Below, one piece after another: positions 53,766-63,757 of a stretch of DNA of 64,000 nt. Position 1 is the stretch's first letter. The number at the start of each line of letters is the position of its first letter. Source of the DNA: Neorhizobium galegae bv. orientalis str. HAMBI 540 (GTDB lineage: Bacteria; Pseudomonadota; Alphaproteobacteria; Rhizobiales; Rhizobiaceae); assembly GCF_000731315.1 (NCBI RefSeq), contig NZ_HG938354.1:930001-994000 (forward strand), in the 5' to 3' direction. The position numbers and the translations under genes are program-made. Under the pieces are notes generated by a model. That model saw only the letters and a program-made list of their open reading frames with translations. It was not told where the DNA came from and made no database searches.

Positions 53766-54977
53766 TCAGGCGTTGAAATAATGCCGGCGCGACAGGCGCG
53801 TCTGCACGTAGAGGCGTTCGCCGTAAGTCCCCGGCGCGTAGGCGCCGCCGCTTTCCTGCACCGGGATCGAGACGTTGCCGTCGCTCGGGAAGCGGGCGAC
53901 GAATTCCTCATCGATATCGCAGCCGAGACCCGGCCCATTGGGGACCGCAAGCGACCCGCCTTCCTGGACAGGGTGCGGCACGATCGTGTGCTTACGGCCC
54001 TCCCAGTCGTCGTCGATCCGTTCGAGGATGAGTGCGTTCGGGATCGAGGCGAGCAGATGAAGTGCCGCATATTCCGCGACCGGACCGAGCGAGCCAGAAT
54101 GCGGCGCCACCTGGATGTGATGCGCTTCCGCCATCGCGGCGATCTTCTTCATCTGGGTAATCCCGCCGGCGCGTCCGGTATCCGGCTGGATCACGTCGAC
54201 CAGTTCCTCCTCGATCAGCTGCCGTTCGCCGAAGATGGTCGCGGTGCGTTCGCCGGCTGCGAGCGGGATATGGGCCGCGTCGCGGATACGCCGGTACCCT
54301 TCGACATTGTCCGGTGCGATCGGGTCTTCAACCCAAAGCAGTTCGTAGGGTTCGAGCTTGCGCACCAGACGGCAGGCATCGGCCGGCGTCATCCACGGCG
54401 GGCCGTGCAGATCGATCGCGATGTCCATCTCGTCGCCGACGGCATCGCGCAGCATGGCGACCTTGCGAACTGGATCGGAAACGCCGCCGCATTTGAGCGC
54501 CTTGATGCCGCGGTTCTTGAGGGAAAGCGCCTTTTCGACCGTGTTGGCATGCGAATAGATCGGAATTCGGTCGCGCAACTTGCCTCCGAGCAGGTTCCAT
54601 ACCGGCACGCCCAGCACCTTGCCCTTGATGTCCCACAGCGCCATGTCGATGCCGGTCACAGCGCCGCCACCGACCGTGCCGAGCATGCCGTGGCCCATCA
54701 TGGCGATCGCCATCTTTTGCCACAGCTTTTCGATATGAGCCGGATCCTCCCCGATCAGAAGCGGGGCGAGATCCTTGATCGCGGTTTCGACGACACGCGG
54801 CCAGCCGGAGCATTCGCCGATGCCGGTAATGCCCTCGTCGGTATCGATTTTCAGGAAAAGCCAGTTGCGGGTTCCGCCGAAAGGCTGAGCCGACTTTGGC
54901 ACCGGCACCGTCTGCCGTGTCTCAAGGTCGGGTGAGCCGACCTGCATGAGGAAAGTGCGAATGCCGGTGATCTTCAT
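53766..54977 (-). CDS. Enolase-superfamily (mandelate racemase/muconate lactonizing enzyme) sugar-acid dehydratase
   Basis: A 403-residue enzyme with an N-terminal capping domain and an (alpha/beta)7-beta barrel. Metal ligands are Asp in I-A-I-D-L-H-G, Glu in W-V-E-D-P and Glu in A-A-G-E-R-T; a catalytic His is in V-A-P-H-S-G-S. Galactonate/mannonate-type dehydratases and aldaro-lactone isomerases have this design. It is the last gene of the transporter operon (4-base overlap with the ATPase), so it should act on the imported sugar acid. Confidence 0.85.
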   Translation of the reverse strand: MKITGIRTFLMQVGSPDLETRQTVPVPKSAQPFGGTRNWLFLKIDTDEGITGIGECSGWPRVVETAIKDLAPLLIGEDPAHIEKLWQKMAIAMMGHGMLGTVGGGAVTGIDMALWDIKGKVLGVPVWNLLGGKLRDRIPIYSHANTVEKALSLKNRGIKALKCGGVSDPVRKVAMLRDAVGDEMDIAIDLHGPPWMTPADACRLVRKLEPYELLWVEDPIAPDNVEGYRRIRDAAHIPLAAGERTATIFGERQLIEEELVDVIQPDTGRAGGITQMKKIAAMAEAHHIQVAPHSGSLGPVAEYAALHLLASIPNALILERIDDDWEGRKHTIVPHPVQEGGSLAVPNGPGLGCDIDEEFVARFPSDGNVSIPVQESGGAYAPGTYGERLYVQTRLSRRHYFNA

Positions 54978-56716
54978 CCTGCCGTGCTCCCATTCTTGAC
55001 CTGGCTGGGTTCGGTATAGCGGAACCGCCTGGAGCGATCGCGATCGCGCGGATCCGGCCGCGGAATGGCCGAGATAAGCGCTTGGGTATACGGGTGGTCC
55101 GGCGCATTGCAGACCTTGTCGGCCTCACCCACTTCGACAAGCTTGCCGCGATACATGACGCCTACCCGGTCGCACATGTAGCGAATGACCCCAATGTCGT
55201 GGCTGATGAAGATATAGGCGAGACCAAGATCGTCCTGCAGCCGCATCAGAAGATCGAGCACCTGGAAGCGCACGGAAACGTCGAGCGCCGAGGTCGCCTC
55301 GTCGGCGACGATGATGCGCGGGTTCAGCGTGATCGCCCGGGCGATGCCGATGCGCTGGCGCTGGCCGCCCGAAAACGCATGCGGGTAACGCTCGCGTCCG
55401 GCCGGATCGAGGCCGACCTGATCCATCAGGTGGCAGACCCGCTCGTCGAGTTCCTTGCCACGGGCGATGCCGTTGACCAGCAGGGGTTCGCCGATCACCT
55501 GTGCGACGGTCATGCGCGGATTGAGCGACCCGAACGGGTCCTGGAAAACCATGCGGAGTTCGCGCCGCGCGGCCTTCAGCTCGGCACCTTCGAGTTTGGC
55601 AAGATCGACGACCTTGCCGTCGGCGCGGCGATAAAGCATCTCGCCACCCGTCGGGTCGTAGAGACGCATGATCGAGCGGCCCATCGTCGTCTTGCCGGAG
55701 CCGCTCTCTCCCACGATACCGAGCGTCTCGCCGGGAAGCAGCGCGATCGAGACGTCGTTCAGCGCCTTCATGTCGCCGAAATGCATGGAAAGATTGCGGA
55801 TGGTGAGGATCGGCTCGGCTGTCGTATCGAGCGGCGGGCGAGCAAGCCTGATTTCGGCCTTCTGCTCCAGCTTCAGCACCGAGCCGATCAGCATGCGCGT
55901 GTAAGGATCTTGCGGCGCATGGAAGATCTGCTCGACCGGTCCGTATTCCTTGGCGACGCCATGATGCATGACCAGCACGTCGTCGGCGATCTGGGCGACG
56001 ACGCCCATGTCGTGGGTGATGAACAGCACGGCCATGCCAGTCGACTGCTGCAGCCGTTTGATCAGGTCGAGGATTTCGGCCTGGGTCGTCACGTCGAGCG
56101 CCGTGGTCGGCTCGTCGGCAATTAGCAGCTGCGGTTTGCAAGCAAGCGCCATGGCGATCATGGCGCGCTGACGCATGCCGCCGGAATACTGGAAGGCGTA
56201 GCGGTCGAGCGCCTTTTCCGGATCGGGAATCTCCACCTGCCGCAGCAGCGAGATTGCCTCCGTCCTTGCCTGCGCCTTGCTCATGTTGAGGTGCAGCCGC
56301 AGCACTTCGGTGATCTGGTCGCCGACCGTGTGCACCGGCGAGAGCGACGACATCGGCTCCTGGAAGATCATCGCGATGTCGCGGCCGCGCACCGAGCGGA
56401 TCGCCCGGCTGCGCGGGTTGAGCTTGGCGAGGTCAAGCGACGTGCCGTCCGGGCGATGCAGTAAAATCGATCCGGAGGCAATCTCGCCGGGCGAGTCTAT
56501 GATCTGCAGGATCGAGCGAGCGGTCACGGATTTCCCCGATCCGCTCTCACCGACGACGCAGAGCGTTTTGCCGGGCTCGATCGAGAAGGAAAGATCGTCC
56601 ACGGCCCTGAAGACGCCGGTGCGGAGCGCAAACTCGGTCACCAGGTTCTTGACTTCGAGCAACGGCTTGCCCGCTGCAATCGAGGGGCGGGGGACGATGG
56701 AAAGGACATCGGTCAT
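54974..56716 (-). CDS. Fused dual ABC ATPase (dipeptide/oligosaccharide transporter)
   Basis: A 580-residue fusion of two OppD/OppF-type ATPases, from ATG 56716. First half: Walker [10 protein letters not shown], signature Y-S-G-G-M-R-Q-R. Second half: G-E-S-G-S-G-K-T-T and F-S-G-G-Q-R-Q-R. Both Walker B motifs are present. Powers the two permeases encoded just upstream. Confidence 0.92.
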   Translation of the reverse strand: MTDVLSIVPRPSIAAGKPLLEVKNLVTEFALRTGVFRAVDDLSFSIEPGKTLCVVGESGSGKSVTARSILQIIDSPGEIASGSILLHRPDGTSLDLAKLNPRSRAIRSVRGRDIAMIFQEPMSSLSPVHTVGDQITEVLRLHLNMSKAQARTEAISLLRQVEIPDPEKALDRYAFQYSGGMRQRAMIAMALACKPQLLIADEPTTALDVTTQAEILDLIKRLQQSTGMAVLFITHDMGVVAQIADDVLVMHHGVAKEYGPVEQIFHAPQDPYTRMLIGSVLKLEQKAEIRLARPPLDTTAEPILTIRNLSMHFGDMKALNDVSIALLPGETLGIVGESGSGKTTMGRSIMRLYDPTGGEMLYRRADGKVVDLAKLEGAELKAARRELRMVFQDPFGSLNPRMTVAQVIGEPLLVNGIARGKELDERVCHLMDQVGLDPAGRERYPHAFSGGQRQRIGIARAITLNPRIIVADEATSALDVSVRFQVLDLLMRLQDDLGLAYIFISHDIGVIRYMCDRVGVMYRGKLVEVGEADKVCNAPDHPYTQALISAIPRPDPRDRDRSRRFRYTEPSQVKNGSTAG

Positions 56717-56723
56717 CGGCGCC

Positions 56724-57845
56724 TCACTTGTTATAGGGATCGGCCGCATCACGCAGGCCGTCGCCGAAGAGGTTGAGCGCCATGACGGCGACGACGACCG
56801 CAAGCCCCGGCATGAAGAGCCATGGAGCGGTGGCGATGGAGCGGATGTTCTGCGCTTCACGCAGCAGCACGCCCCAGGAGATCGTCGGCGGCTGCAGGCC
56901 AAGACCGAGGAACGACAGCGAGGTCTCCGCGAGGATCATCGCAGGCACCGCCAAAGTCATCGAGGCGATGATGTGGCTCGAGAAGCTTGGCAGCATGTGG
57001 CGGAAGATGATGCGACCTTCCGAGACGCCGTCAAGGCGTGCCGCGGCGACGAATTCCTCGGTGCGAAGCGACAGAAAGCGACCGCGCACGACGCGGGCAA
57101 GCTGCGCCCAACCGGTGAACGACAGGATGATGGTGATCATCATGTATTGGAGCGTTGCCGGCCAGCCCTGCGGCAATGCGGCCGCCAGCGCCAGCCAGAT
57201 CGGAATCGTCGGTAGCGACAGCACGAAATCGATGACGCGCTGCATGACGAAATCGATCCGGCCGCCATAATAACCGGAGATGCCGCCGAGGACGATGCCG
57301 AGCAGCAGCGACAGGAAGACCCCGACCAGACCGATCGACAGCGATATCTGGGCACCCTGCACCGTGCGGCTATAGACGTCACGGCCGAGGCGATCGGCGC
57401 CGAACAGATAAAGCGGCTTGGTCTTGTCGGTGGTGGCGATCAGGTGAATGTCGGTCTCGAAAAGACCGAGTACCGAATAGGTGTAGCCTCGACCGAAAAA
57501 GGCGATCGGCACCTTCACCGTCGTATCTTCCGCGAAGACGGCGGCGAGCGTGTTCGGGTCCCGCGTCAGCTTCATCCCATAATAATGCGGTCCGATCTGG
57601 AAGCCGTTGGTGGTATCGAACAGGTGAAGGCTCTGCGGCGGGTGAAACGTCGAGCGGGCATTCTGCATGAACGGGTCGTTGATCGCGAAGAAGCCCGGTA
57701 CGAGCGCAACGATATACATGGCAAGCGTGACGACGAGTGCCGCCATGGCGAGCTTATGCCGCTTGAAAGCCCACCAGATGAGCTGCCATTGCGAGGCAAC
57801 GGCGGCGCGGTCCGGCCTGACATTGGTGATGGAGACATCGACCAT
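56724..57845 (-). CDS. ABC transporter permease (DppC/OppC type)
   Basis: A 373-residue permease from ATG 57845 (AGGAGAA upstream). N-terminal membrane segment, a large periplasmic loop (about 45-165, longer than standard DppC), then five segments with the coupling loop A-A-R-L-D-G-V-S-E-G-R-I-I-F-R-H-M-L-P-S. The long loop is seen in YejE-like members for larger substrates. Confidence 0.9.
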   Translation of the reverse strand: MVDVSITNVRPDRAAVASQWQLIWWAFKRHKLAMAALVVTLAMYIVALVPGFFAINDPFMQNARSTFHPPQSLHLFDTTNGFQIGPHYYGMKLTRDPNTLAAVFAEDTTVKVPIAFFGRGYTYSVLGLFETDIHLIATTDKTKPLYLFGADRLGRDVYSRTVQGAQISLSIGLVGVFLSLLLGIVLGGISGYYGGRIDFVMQRVIDFVLSLPTIPIWLALAAALPQGWPATLQYMMITIILSFTGWAQLARVVRGRFLSLRTEEFVAAARLDGVSEGRIIFRHMLPSFSSHIIASMTLAVPAMILAETSLSFLGLGLQPPTISWGVLLREAQNIRSIATAPWLFMPGLAVVVAVMALNLFGDGLRDAADPYNK

Positions 57846-57855
57846 GGGTGTTCTC

Positions 57856-58842
57856 CTATTCGAGCCGAATGCGCGGATCGACCAGCGCAAGCAGGATGTC
57901 GCTGACCAGCGAACCGATCAGGGTGAGCGCGCAGATCAAAAGCACGAAGGCGCCGGCCAGATACATGTCCTGTGCCATTAGCGACTGGAGGAGCAGCGGG
58001 GCGGCGGTCGGCAGGTTGAGGACGATCGCAACAACGACGGAACCGGAAATCAGGTTCGGCAGCAGCCAGGCAATCGTCGAGATGAACGGGTTGAGTGCGA
58101 TCCGCAGCGGATATTTGATCAGCAGCCGGAACTCGGAAAGACCCTTGGCACGCGCCGTCGTCACATAAGGCTTCGGCAACTCGTCCAGCATATTGGCGCG
58201 CATGACGCGGATCAGGCTTGCGGTAGACGAGATCGCCAGGATCGCAACCGGCAGCCACAGATGCGTCAGCAGGTCGTACATCTTACCAAGGCTCCAGGAA
58301 GCCATCTCGTATTCCGGAGAGAAAAGCCCGCCGACGTCCGCGCCGAATTCGACAGCTGCGACATACATCAGCACCAGCGCCAGCAGGAAGGACGGGATAG
58401 ACAGGCCGAAGAAGGTGAAGGCCGTGAAGGCATAGTCGCCGATCGAGTATTTCTTCACCGCGGAATAGACGCCGATCGGCAGCGCCAGCGCCCAGGTGGC
58501 GATCAGGCTTACGAGGGCCAGCACAAGAGTGAGCGCCATGCGCTCCCAGATCAGACCGGAGACAGGCTGTTGCCATTCGAACGAGATGCCGAAATCACCG
58601 CGGGTGAGGATGCCCCAGATCCATTTCAAATATTGTATCAACATCGGCTGGTCGAGGCCGAACCGCTCGCGCAGCTGTGCGGCGGTATTCTGGTCGACCA
58701 CCTCGTTTGAAGACGCGAGAGTGGCAATGTAGGTGGTGACGAAGTCGCCGGGCGGGAGCTGGATCAGGACGAAGGCCAGGAAACTCACCGCAAACAGCGA
58801 TGGGATCATCCAGAAAAGTCGCTTGACGATGAATTTCAGCAT
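57856..58842 (-). CDS. ABC transporter permease (DppB/OppB type)
   Basis: A 328-residue permease starting M-L-K-F-I-V-K-R-L-F-W-M-I-P-S-L at ATG 58842; the ribosome site is weak. Typical early periplasmic region F-V-T-T-Y-I, L-R-E-R-F-G-L-D-Q-P, six membrane segments and the loop T-T-A-R-A-K-G-L-S-E-F-R-L-L. Ten bases from the next permease. Confidence 0.9.
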   Translation of the reverse strand: MLKFIVKRLFWMIPSLFAVSFLAFVLIQLPPGDFVTTYIATLASSNEVVDQNTAAQLRERFGLDQPMLIQYLKWIWGILTRGDFGISFEWQQPVSGLIWERMALTLVLALVSLIATWALALPIGVYSAVKKYSIGDYAFTAFTFFGLSIPSFLLALVLMYVAAVEFGADVGGLFSPEYEMASWSLGKMYDLLTHLWLPVAILAISSTASLIRVMRANMLDELPKPYVTTARAKGLSEFRLLIKYPLRIALNPFISTIAWLLPNLISGSVVVAIVLNLPTAAPLLLQSLMAQDMYLAGAFVLLICALTLIGSLVSDILLALVDPRIRLE

Positions 58843-58927
58843 CGAACGCTCGCAATACGGATTGCACGGCATGCCGACGCGAGGCCAAAGGCTGTCGCTT
58901 CAACGTCCATGCAACGGGGCTGGAGGA

Positions 58928-58954
58928 GTGCCGCCGCCGATCAGACGGCGGCAC
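58928..58954 (-). promoter_or_regulatory. Intercistronic stem-loop after the binding-protein gene
   Basis: GTGCCGCCG (58928-58936) and CGGCGGCAC (58946-58954) form a 9-bp stem with a 9-base loop in the 130-base gap between the binding protein and the first permease. No T-run; likely protects the upstream message or attenuates expression. Confidence 0.6.
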
Positions 58955-58972
58955 CGGCGAGATAAATCCAGA

Positions 58973-60922
58973 TCAGCTCGTGAAGGTGAACTGCTGTGGC
59001 AGAGCGGGACCCGGATTCGGCCAGGACCAGCTGTCCGGCTCCTTCTCAGGCACGTTGCGCAGATTGTTGCGGATGATGCCGAAGCCACCGACGGCAAGGC
59101 AGATCCCCATCACTTCGAAGTCCTCGGCAGCCAGATCGAAGATCTGCTTCATGACTTCCCCGCGCTTGGCGAGATCGGCCGTCGAGCGGGCGGCGTCGAA
59201 GAGCTTCATACGCTTCTTCTGGCTCTCCGGTGGTTCCTCACCCTTCTGGCCGTTCGACGTGTACCAGAGCGTCCACGGGATCGCGTAGCGCGAACCCTGT
59301 GGGTGGAACGCGAAGTAGTCGCGCGGATCGAGCATCGGATCGAGACCGCCCGGGCCCGGCCAGACCTGCGCGTCGTGCGCATTGTCGTCGCCGCGGGTGT
59401 AATACAGCGCGCGCTCGATCGTATTGACCTTCATGTCGATGCCGATCTTGGCCCAATGCGCCTTCACCAGTTCCAGCGTGTCCACGAGGTCCGGATAAAG
59501 CGTCGGGATGACGTCCACCGCAAAGAAGATCGGTTGGCCATCCGGCCGCAGCCGAATCCCGTTGCCGTTCTTCTTGTCCAGGCCCGCCTTGTCCAGGAGG
59601 GCATTGGCCTTGTCCGGGGCGTATTCGGTGAACTGCCGCGCAAGCTTCTCATGGTACCAGGGATGACCGGGCCGCGGACCGGTCTGGTAACCTTCGCTCT
59701 GGCCGAAATAGACGATGTCGATGATTTCCTGGCGATTGATGCCCGTCGACAGAGCCTGACGGAAGGACTTGTCGGCGAAGATCTTGCGCAACACCGGGTC
59801 TTTGTGGGTCATGTTCAGATAGAGCGAGCATTGCTGTGCCGCGGACGGCACCAGCGTCATCAGGCGATAATCGCCCTTCTTCATGTTCTGCGACAGGGTC
59901 GGCTTGTTGGCGAGCACGCTGATGTGGCGCTCCTGAATGTCGATCTTGCCGGAGATGACGTTCAGCATCAGGGATTCGACGTCCTGAGAGATGCCGAAAT
60001 TCAACTCGTCGATATAAGGAAGCTGGTTGCCTTCCGTATCGACCTGCCAGAAGTAGGGATTGCGGGTCATGACGACGCGGGTTGCACCGCCCGAATAGGG
60101 CTCCTTGACGACCCAGGGATCCATTGTCGGCTTTTCGACATTCGACCAGCGAGACGGGATTTCGATATCGCCGCACTTGGAACGGAAAAGCTCCGTCCAT
60201 CCTGCCGCTCCGGCCGCCTTCGCGTCCGCATCGAGATTCGGGTTATATTTCGGAAGGAACTTGCTGCAGTAGTGCTTGGCAAACAGCGTCGGATGCTGGC
60301 CAAGCGGGGTCGCCAGGTTTTCCAGATAGAGCGCGTTCGCAGCAGCGAAGGTGAACTTGACGGTGTAGTCGTCAATTTTCTCGACGAGCACCGGCTTGCC
60401 GGCGACGGCAAGCTGGGCCGGCGTGGAGCTGTAAAGCTCCTTGTTCTTGACCACATCCTCGATCGCGAACACCACATCGTCGGCCGTGAACGGATGACCG
60501 TCGGACCATTTCGCCCCCTTCAGCAGATGAAAGGTGAACTGCGAGGCGTCGGCATTGACTTCCCACTTCTCGGCAAGGTTCGGCAGTACTGCGGTAAAGT
60601 CCATATTCCAACGGACAAGGCCCTGGTTGCCGACCATGCGCAGGATGCCGTTGTGGTCGGACGAGCCGCGCAGGCCGCGTCGCAACGTACCGCCATACGT
60701 GCCGATTTTTTCCCAGGGCTTCACCACCATGGGGGTTTGCGGCAGCCGTTCGGCCAGCGGCGGAAGCTTTCCGTCCTTTACCAGAGCTGCCAGTTGCGGT
60801 GCTTCCTTGGCCCCGGCAGCGCTCGCGCTGCCGCCCGCCATGGACAGGGCCACTGCCCCGCTGACACCCGCCAGGAATGTCCGGCGGGTTACGCCGGAAG
60901 ACATGATTTCATCGTCGCGCAT
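58973..60922 (-). CDS. ABC transporter substrate-binding protein (SBP family 5, Tat-exported)
   Basis: A 649-residue periplasmic protein starting after GGGAGGAGATCT. The N-terminus V-T-R-R-T-F-L-A-G with a following hydrophobic stretch is a Tat signal. The mature part is a large family 5 binding protein (W-E-V-N-A-D-A-S-Q-F-T-F-H-L-L, K-W-S-D-G-H-P-F-T-A-D-D-V). First gene of the minus-strand transport/dehydratase operon. Its size suits oligosaccharide or complex sugar-acid binding. Confidence 0.9.
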   Translation of the reverse strand: MRDDEIMSSGVTRRTFLAGVSGAVALSMAGGSASAAGAKEAPQLAALVKDGKLPPLAERLPQTPMVVKPWEKIGTYGGTLRRGLRGSSDHNGILRMVGNQGLVRWNMDFTAVLPNLAEKWEVNADASQFTFHLLKGAKWSDGHPFTADDVVFAIEDVVKNKELYSSTPAQLAVAGKPVLVEKIDDYTVKFTFAAANALYLENLATPLGQHPTLFAKHYCSKFLPKYNPNLDADAKAAGAAGWTELFRSKCGDIEIPSRWSNVEKPTMDPWVVKEPYSGGATRVVMTRNPYFWQVDTEGNQLPYIDELNFGISQDVESLMLNVISGKIDIQERHISVLANKPTLSQNMKKGDYRLMTLVPSAAQQCSLYLNMTHKDPVLRKIFADKSFRQALSTGINRQEIIDIVYFGQSEGYQTGPRPGHPWYHEKLARQFTEYAPDKANALLDKAGLDKKNGNGIRLRPDGQPIFFAVDVIPTLYPDLVDTLELVKAHWAKIGIDMKVNTIERALYYTRGDDNAHDAQVWPGPGGLDPMLDPRDYFAFHPQGSRYAIPWTLWYTSNGQKGEEPPESQKKRMKLFDAARSTADLAKRGEVMKQIFDLAAEDFEVMGICLAVGGFGIIRNNLRNVPEKEPDSWSWPNPGPALPQQFTFTS

Positions 60923-61116
60923 AGATCTCCTCCCAATTCAGACCGTGCCGACCTGGTTGACGATCCGGCAGGTTTCCCAGCTAACAGACCGCCATGGACC
61001 TCCATCCCATCGGCAAACGGGACCATAACCGGTTTTCAGATGATTACAAGTATTGACAGATTTTGACAGGCTCAATAGTCCTACCTCCCAAAAGCATGCC
61101 GAACGGGAGGAGACGC

Positions 61117-61278
61117 ATGACTTACTATCCTCAAGACGTGGCCAATCCCCAAGACGTAGCGGCGGAAGCCGTCGTCGAAGAATGGCTCAAGGCAGGCTGC
61201 AGGATTTCTGGTCTCCATCCTTCGGAAGAAGAAGCGCAGCCCGAGTTCCTCGAATGGGGACGTGAAAAGGGACGTTGA
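61117..61278 (+). CDS. Small protein upstream of the GntR gene (53 aa)
   Basis: ATG 61117 follows GGGAGGAGACGC. Encodes Y-Y-P-Q-D-V-A-N-P-Q-D-V-A-A-E-A-V-V-E-E-W-L-K-A-G-C-R and an acidic tail; the frame overlaps the GntR start by ATGA, so it is translated together with it. No known family. Confidence 0.55.
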   Translation: MTYYPQDVANPQDVAAEAVVEEWLKAGCRISGLHPSEEEAQPEFLEWGREKGR

Positions 61279-62012
61279 TGAACCAGGCCGGCGTGATAGC
61301 GGCAGCCAAGGCGGAGCCTCGCTTCAGCGACATCATCTACGAGAGGATCGTGGAAATGATCGCCGATGGCCGTTTTCCAGTCAATGAAAGGCTTCCGTCG
61401 GAACCCAATCTCTCCGTGATGTTCGGCGCGTCACGGCCGGTCGTGCGCGAGGCCCTGGAGCGTCTTCGTGCCGACCAGTTGATCGTCTCGCGCAAAGGCT
61501 CCGGTTCATACGTGCGGCAGCGGCCCGACTCTTCAGTCCTCAACCAGGTCCCGGTCGGTTCACTGGCCGACGTCCAGCGGTTTTTCGAATTCCGGGCAGG
61601 CCTCGAGGCGGAAGCTGCGGCACTCGCGGCGCGCAACTGGCAGGTTAACGACAAGGTCCGCATCATGGCGGCGCTTGCGGCACTCGAGCACTGCCTGGAG
61701 GTCGGAGAACTGGGTGCCGAGGAGGACCAAAGGCTGCATGACGCCATCGCCATGGCGACCGGCAATCAGTTCCACATGATCGTCCGGGAGTGGTTCAAAC
61801 CGCATTTTTCGATCGGCATGTCGGTGACGCGGAGCCTCAGCCTCAAGCGGACGCCGCTACACGTCCGCCATGTGCAGGACGAACATGCGGCAATCGTGGA
61901 AGCTGTCCTGGCCCGCCGGGAAACGGATGCGCACAACGCCATGAAAACACATATCCTGAATGCGCGCGCCCGCATGTTCCAAGGCGTCGAGGCTCAATCT
62001 ATCGACGCCTGA
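61275..62012 (+). CDS. GntR/FadR-family regulator
   Basis: A 245-residue regulator: winged helix (F-P-V-N-E-R-L-P-S-E-P-N-L-S-V-M-F-G-A-S-R-P-V-V-R-E-A-L-E-R-L) then an FCD ligand domain with F-E-F-R-A-G-L-E-A-E-A-A, metal-type Asp/His residues including H-D-A-I-A and H-A-A-I-V. It probably represses this operon and the divergent transporter until a sugar acid binds. Confidence 0.9.
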   Translation: MMNQAGVIAAAKAEPRFSDIIYERIVEMIADGRFPVNERLPSEPNLSVMFGASRPVVREALERLRADQLIVSRKGSGSYVRQRPDSSVLNQVPVGSLADVQRFFEFRAGLEAEAAALAARNWQVNDKVRIMAALAALEHCLEVGELGAEEDQRLHDAIAMATGNQFHMIVREWFKPHFSIGMSVTRSLSLKRTPLHVRHVQDEHAAIVEAVLARRETDAHNAMKTHILNARARMFQGVEAQSIDA

Positions 62013-62048
62013 TGGTGGACGCGGGGAAACGCTGCAAGGAGAAGCATT

Positions 62049-62879
62049 TTGAAACGGATCGCAATAACCGGAGGGGCGGGCCGCATTGCCACGCAGCTCA
62101 GGGATTTTCTGCGCCCTGTCGTGCAGCATATCAGGCTGATCGATGTCAGGCCGGCGAACGCGCTTGCATCGAACGAAAGTTTTTTCGAAGGCAATCTCGC
62201 GGATGCAGATGCGATGCGCGCCGCCCTCGACGGGATGGACGGCGTCATCCATCTTGGCGGTCTGCCGAACGAGGCAGGCATCGACGACATGCTTCAGACA
62301 AATATCCTCGGTACCTACAATCTCTACGATGCAGCACGCGCAACCGGCGTGAACCGCGTTGTTTTTGCCTCCAGCAATCACGCAACCGGCTTTTATCCGC
62401 GGTCCGAAACGATTACACCGTTCGATGTTCCCCGCCCCGACACGCGTTACGGCCTGTCAAAATGCTGGGGCGAGATGGTGGCGGGTTTTTATTACGACAA
62501 GGCTGGCATCTCAACGCTGTCGATCCGCATCGGCAACGCTGCCGCCTATCCAAACAGCGAACGCACGGCTGCCATCTGGATCAGTCCCCGCGACCTTTAC
62601 CAACTCGTCTGGATCGGCCTTACCCAACCGGAAATCGCTGCCGCTGTCGTATACGGCGTTTCGCGGAACGATTCCGGCTGGTGGCGCGACGAAACTGCCG
62701 AGCGCCTCGGTTATCGCCCGCAGGACCATAGTCACGATCACCTGCGTATCGAGCAGGCAACCGAAAGTGCAGTGGCCGCATTCTTTCAGGGGGGCAGCTT
62801 CTGCGAAACCGAACACGACGGGCAAGTCAGGCAGCGCGACAGAAATGGCCTGATCATTCCCAGGAGGGCTGAATCGTGA
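62049..62879 (+). CDS. NAD(P)-dependent oxidoreductase, uronate-dehydrogenase-like
   Basis: A 276-residue extended SDR. The nucleotide motif I-T-G-G-A-G-R-I-A, G-N-L-A-D, catalytic Ser in F-A-S-S-N-H, and Y-G-L-S-K (Y-x3-K) match uronate dehydrogenases (Udh), which oxidise galacturonate or glucuronate to the aldarolactone. It overlaps the SMP-30 lactonase gene by 4 bases, as expected for consecutive steps. Confidence 0.82.
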   Translation: MKRIAITGGAGRIATQLRDFLRPVVQHIRLIDVRPANALASNESFFEGNLADADAMRAALDGMDGVIHLGGLPNEAGIDDMLQTNILGTYNLYDAARATGVNRVVFASSNHATGFYPRSETITPFDVPRPDTRYGLSKCWGEMVAGFYYDKAGISTLSIRIGNAAAYPNSERTAAIWISPRDLYQLVWIGLTQPEIAAAVVYGVSRNDSGWWRDETAERLGYRPQDHSHDHLRIEQATESAVAAFFQGGSFCETEHDGQVRQRDRNGLIIPRRAES

Positions 62880-63757
62880 GCAAACCGGACATCATCACCC
62901 CGAAGGTGCGACGGGTCATCGACTTTCCGCTGAAAGTCGGCGAATCGCCCACCTGGGATGACCGCACCGGCGATCTCTGGCTGGTCGACATCCTGGCGCC
63001 GGCAGCGATCTGCCTGCGCGCCAACGGACAGGTCGACCGGTACGACATGCCGCACAAGATCGGCTGCCTGGCACTCTGCGAAAGCGGCGATATCGCCGTC
63101 GCGCTCGAAAACGGCGTTCATCTCCTGAACCCGAAAACCGGGACGATGAAGCTGCTCTGCGATCCCGACGGCGGGCGCCCCGACAGCCGGCTCAATGACG
63201 GCAAGGTCGGCCCCGACGGCTGCTTCTGGGTCGGCACCCGTGACGAGGCTATCCCGCAGACCGGCAATGCCCGCCTTTATCGCGTCATGCCCGACGGCTC
63301 CTTCACCACGATCATCGATGGCGGGCTGCTGACCTCCAATGGCCTTGCCTGGAGCCCGGACGGCCGAACCATGTATCACTCGGACAGCAGCGGCCTTTTT
63401 GCCCAAGTCTTCGATTTCGATCCGCAGAAGGGCGTCACCGGCCCCCCTCGCCGGCTGCACGACTTCGCCCCGGAAGAAGGCCGGCCGGATGGCGCCGCCA
63501 TGGATGCGAATGGTTTCTACTGGATCGCGGGCATCCTGTCTGGTGGCGTCAACCGGCTGTCGCCGGAGGGCGAGGTCGTCGAGATCTACAAAATGCCGGC
63601 GAAATCACCGACCATGCCCTGCTTCGGCGGGCCGGATCTCGCGACGATCTACGTCACCACCCTCTCCACCGACAACAACGGCACGTTCGAGCACGGGACG
63701 CTCTTCGCCTTCGAGGCCGGCATCCGCGGCACACCCGTCCACCGTTTCAGGATTTGA
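62876..63757 (+). CDS. SMP-30/gluconolactonase-family lactonase
   Basis: A 293-residue six-bladed beta-propeller. Metal-binding residues: Glu in V-G-E-S-P-T-W, N-D in S-R-L-N-D-G-K-V-G-P-D-G, N-G-L-A-W-S-P-D-G and H-S-D-S. It would hydrolyse the sugar lactone produced by the preceding dehydrogenase to the open acid. Confidence 0.9.
   Translation: MSKPDIITPKVRRVIDFPLKVGESPTWDDRTGDLWLVDILAPAAICLRANGQVDRYDMPHKIGCLALCESGDIAVALENGVHLLNPKTGTMKLLCDPDGGRPDSRLNDGKVGPDGCFWVGTRDEAIPQTGNARLYRVMPDGSFTTIIDGGLLTSNGLAWSPDGRTMYHSDSSGLFAQVFDFDPQKGVTGPPRRLHDFAPEEGRPDGAAMDANGFYWIAGILSGGVNRLSPEGEVVEIYKMPAKSPTMPCFGGPDLATIYVTTLSTDNNGTFEHGTLFAFEAGIRGTPVHRFRI

Noticed and set aside
58733..61066. 777-codon plus-strand frame opposite the family 5 binding protein
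   Set aside because: Antisense to a gene with a Tat signal and conserved binding-protein motifs; no domain is visible.
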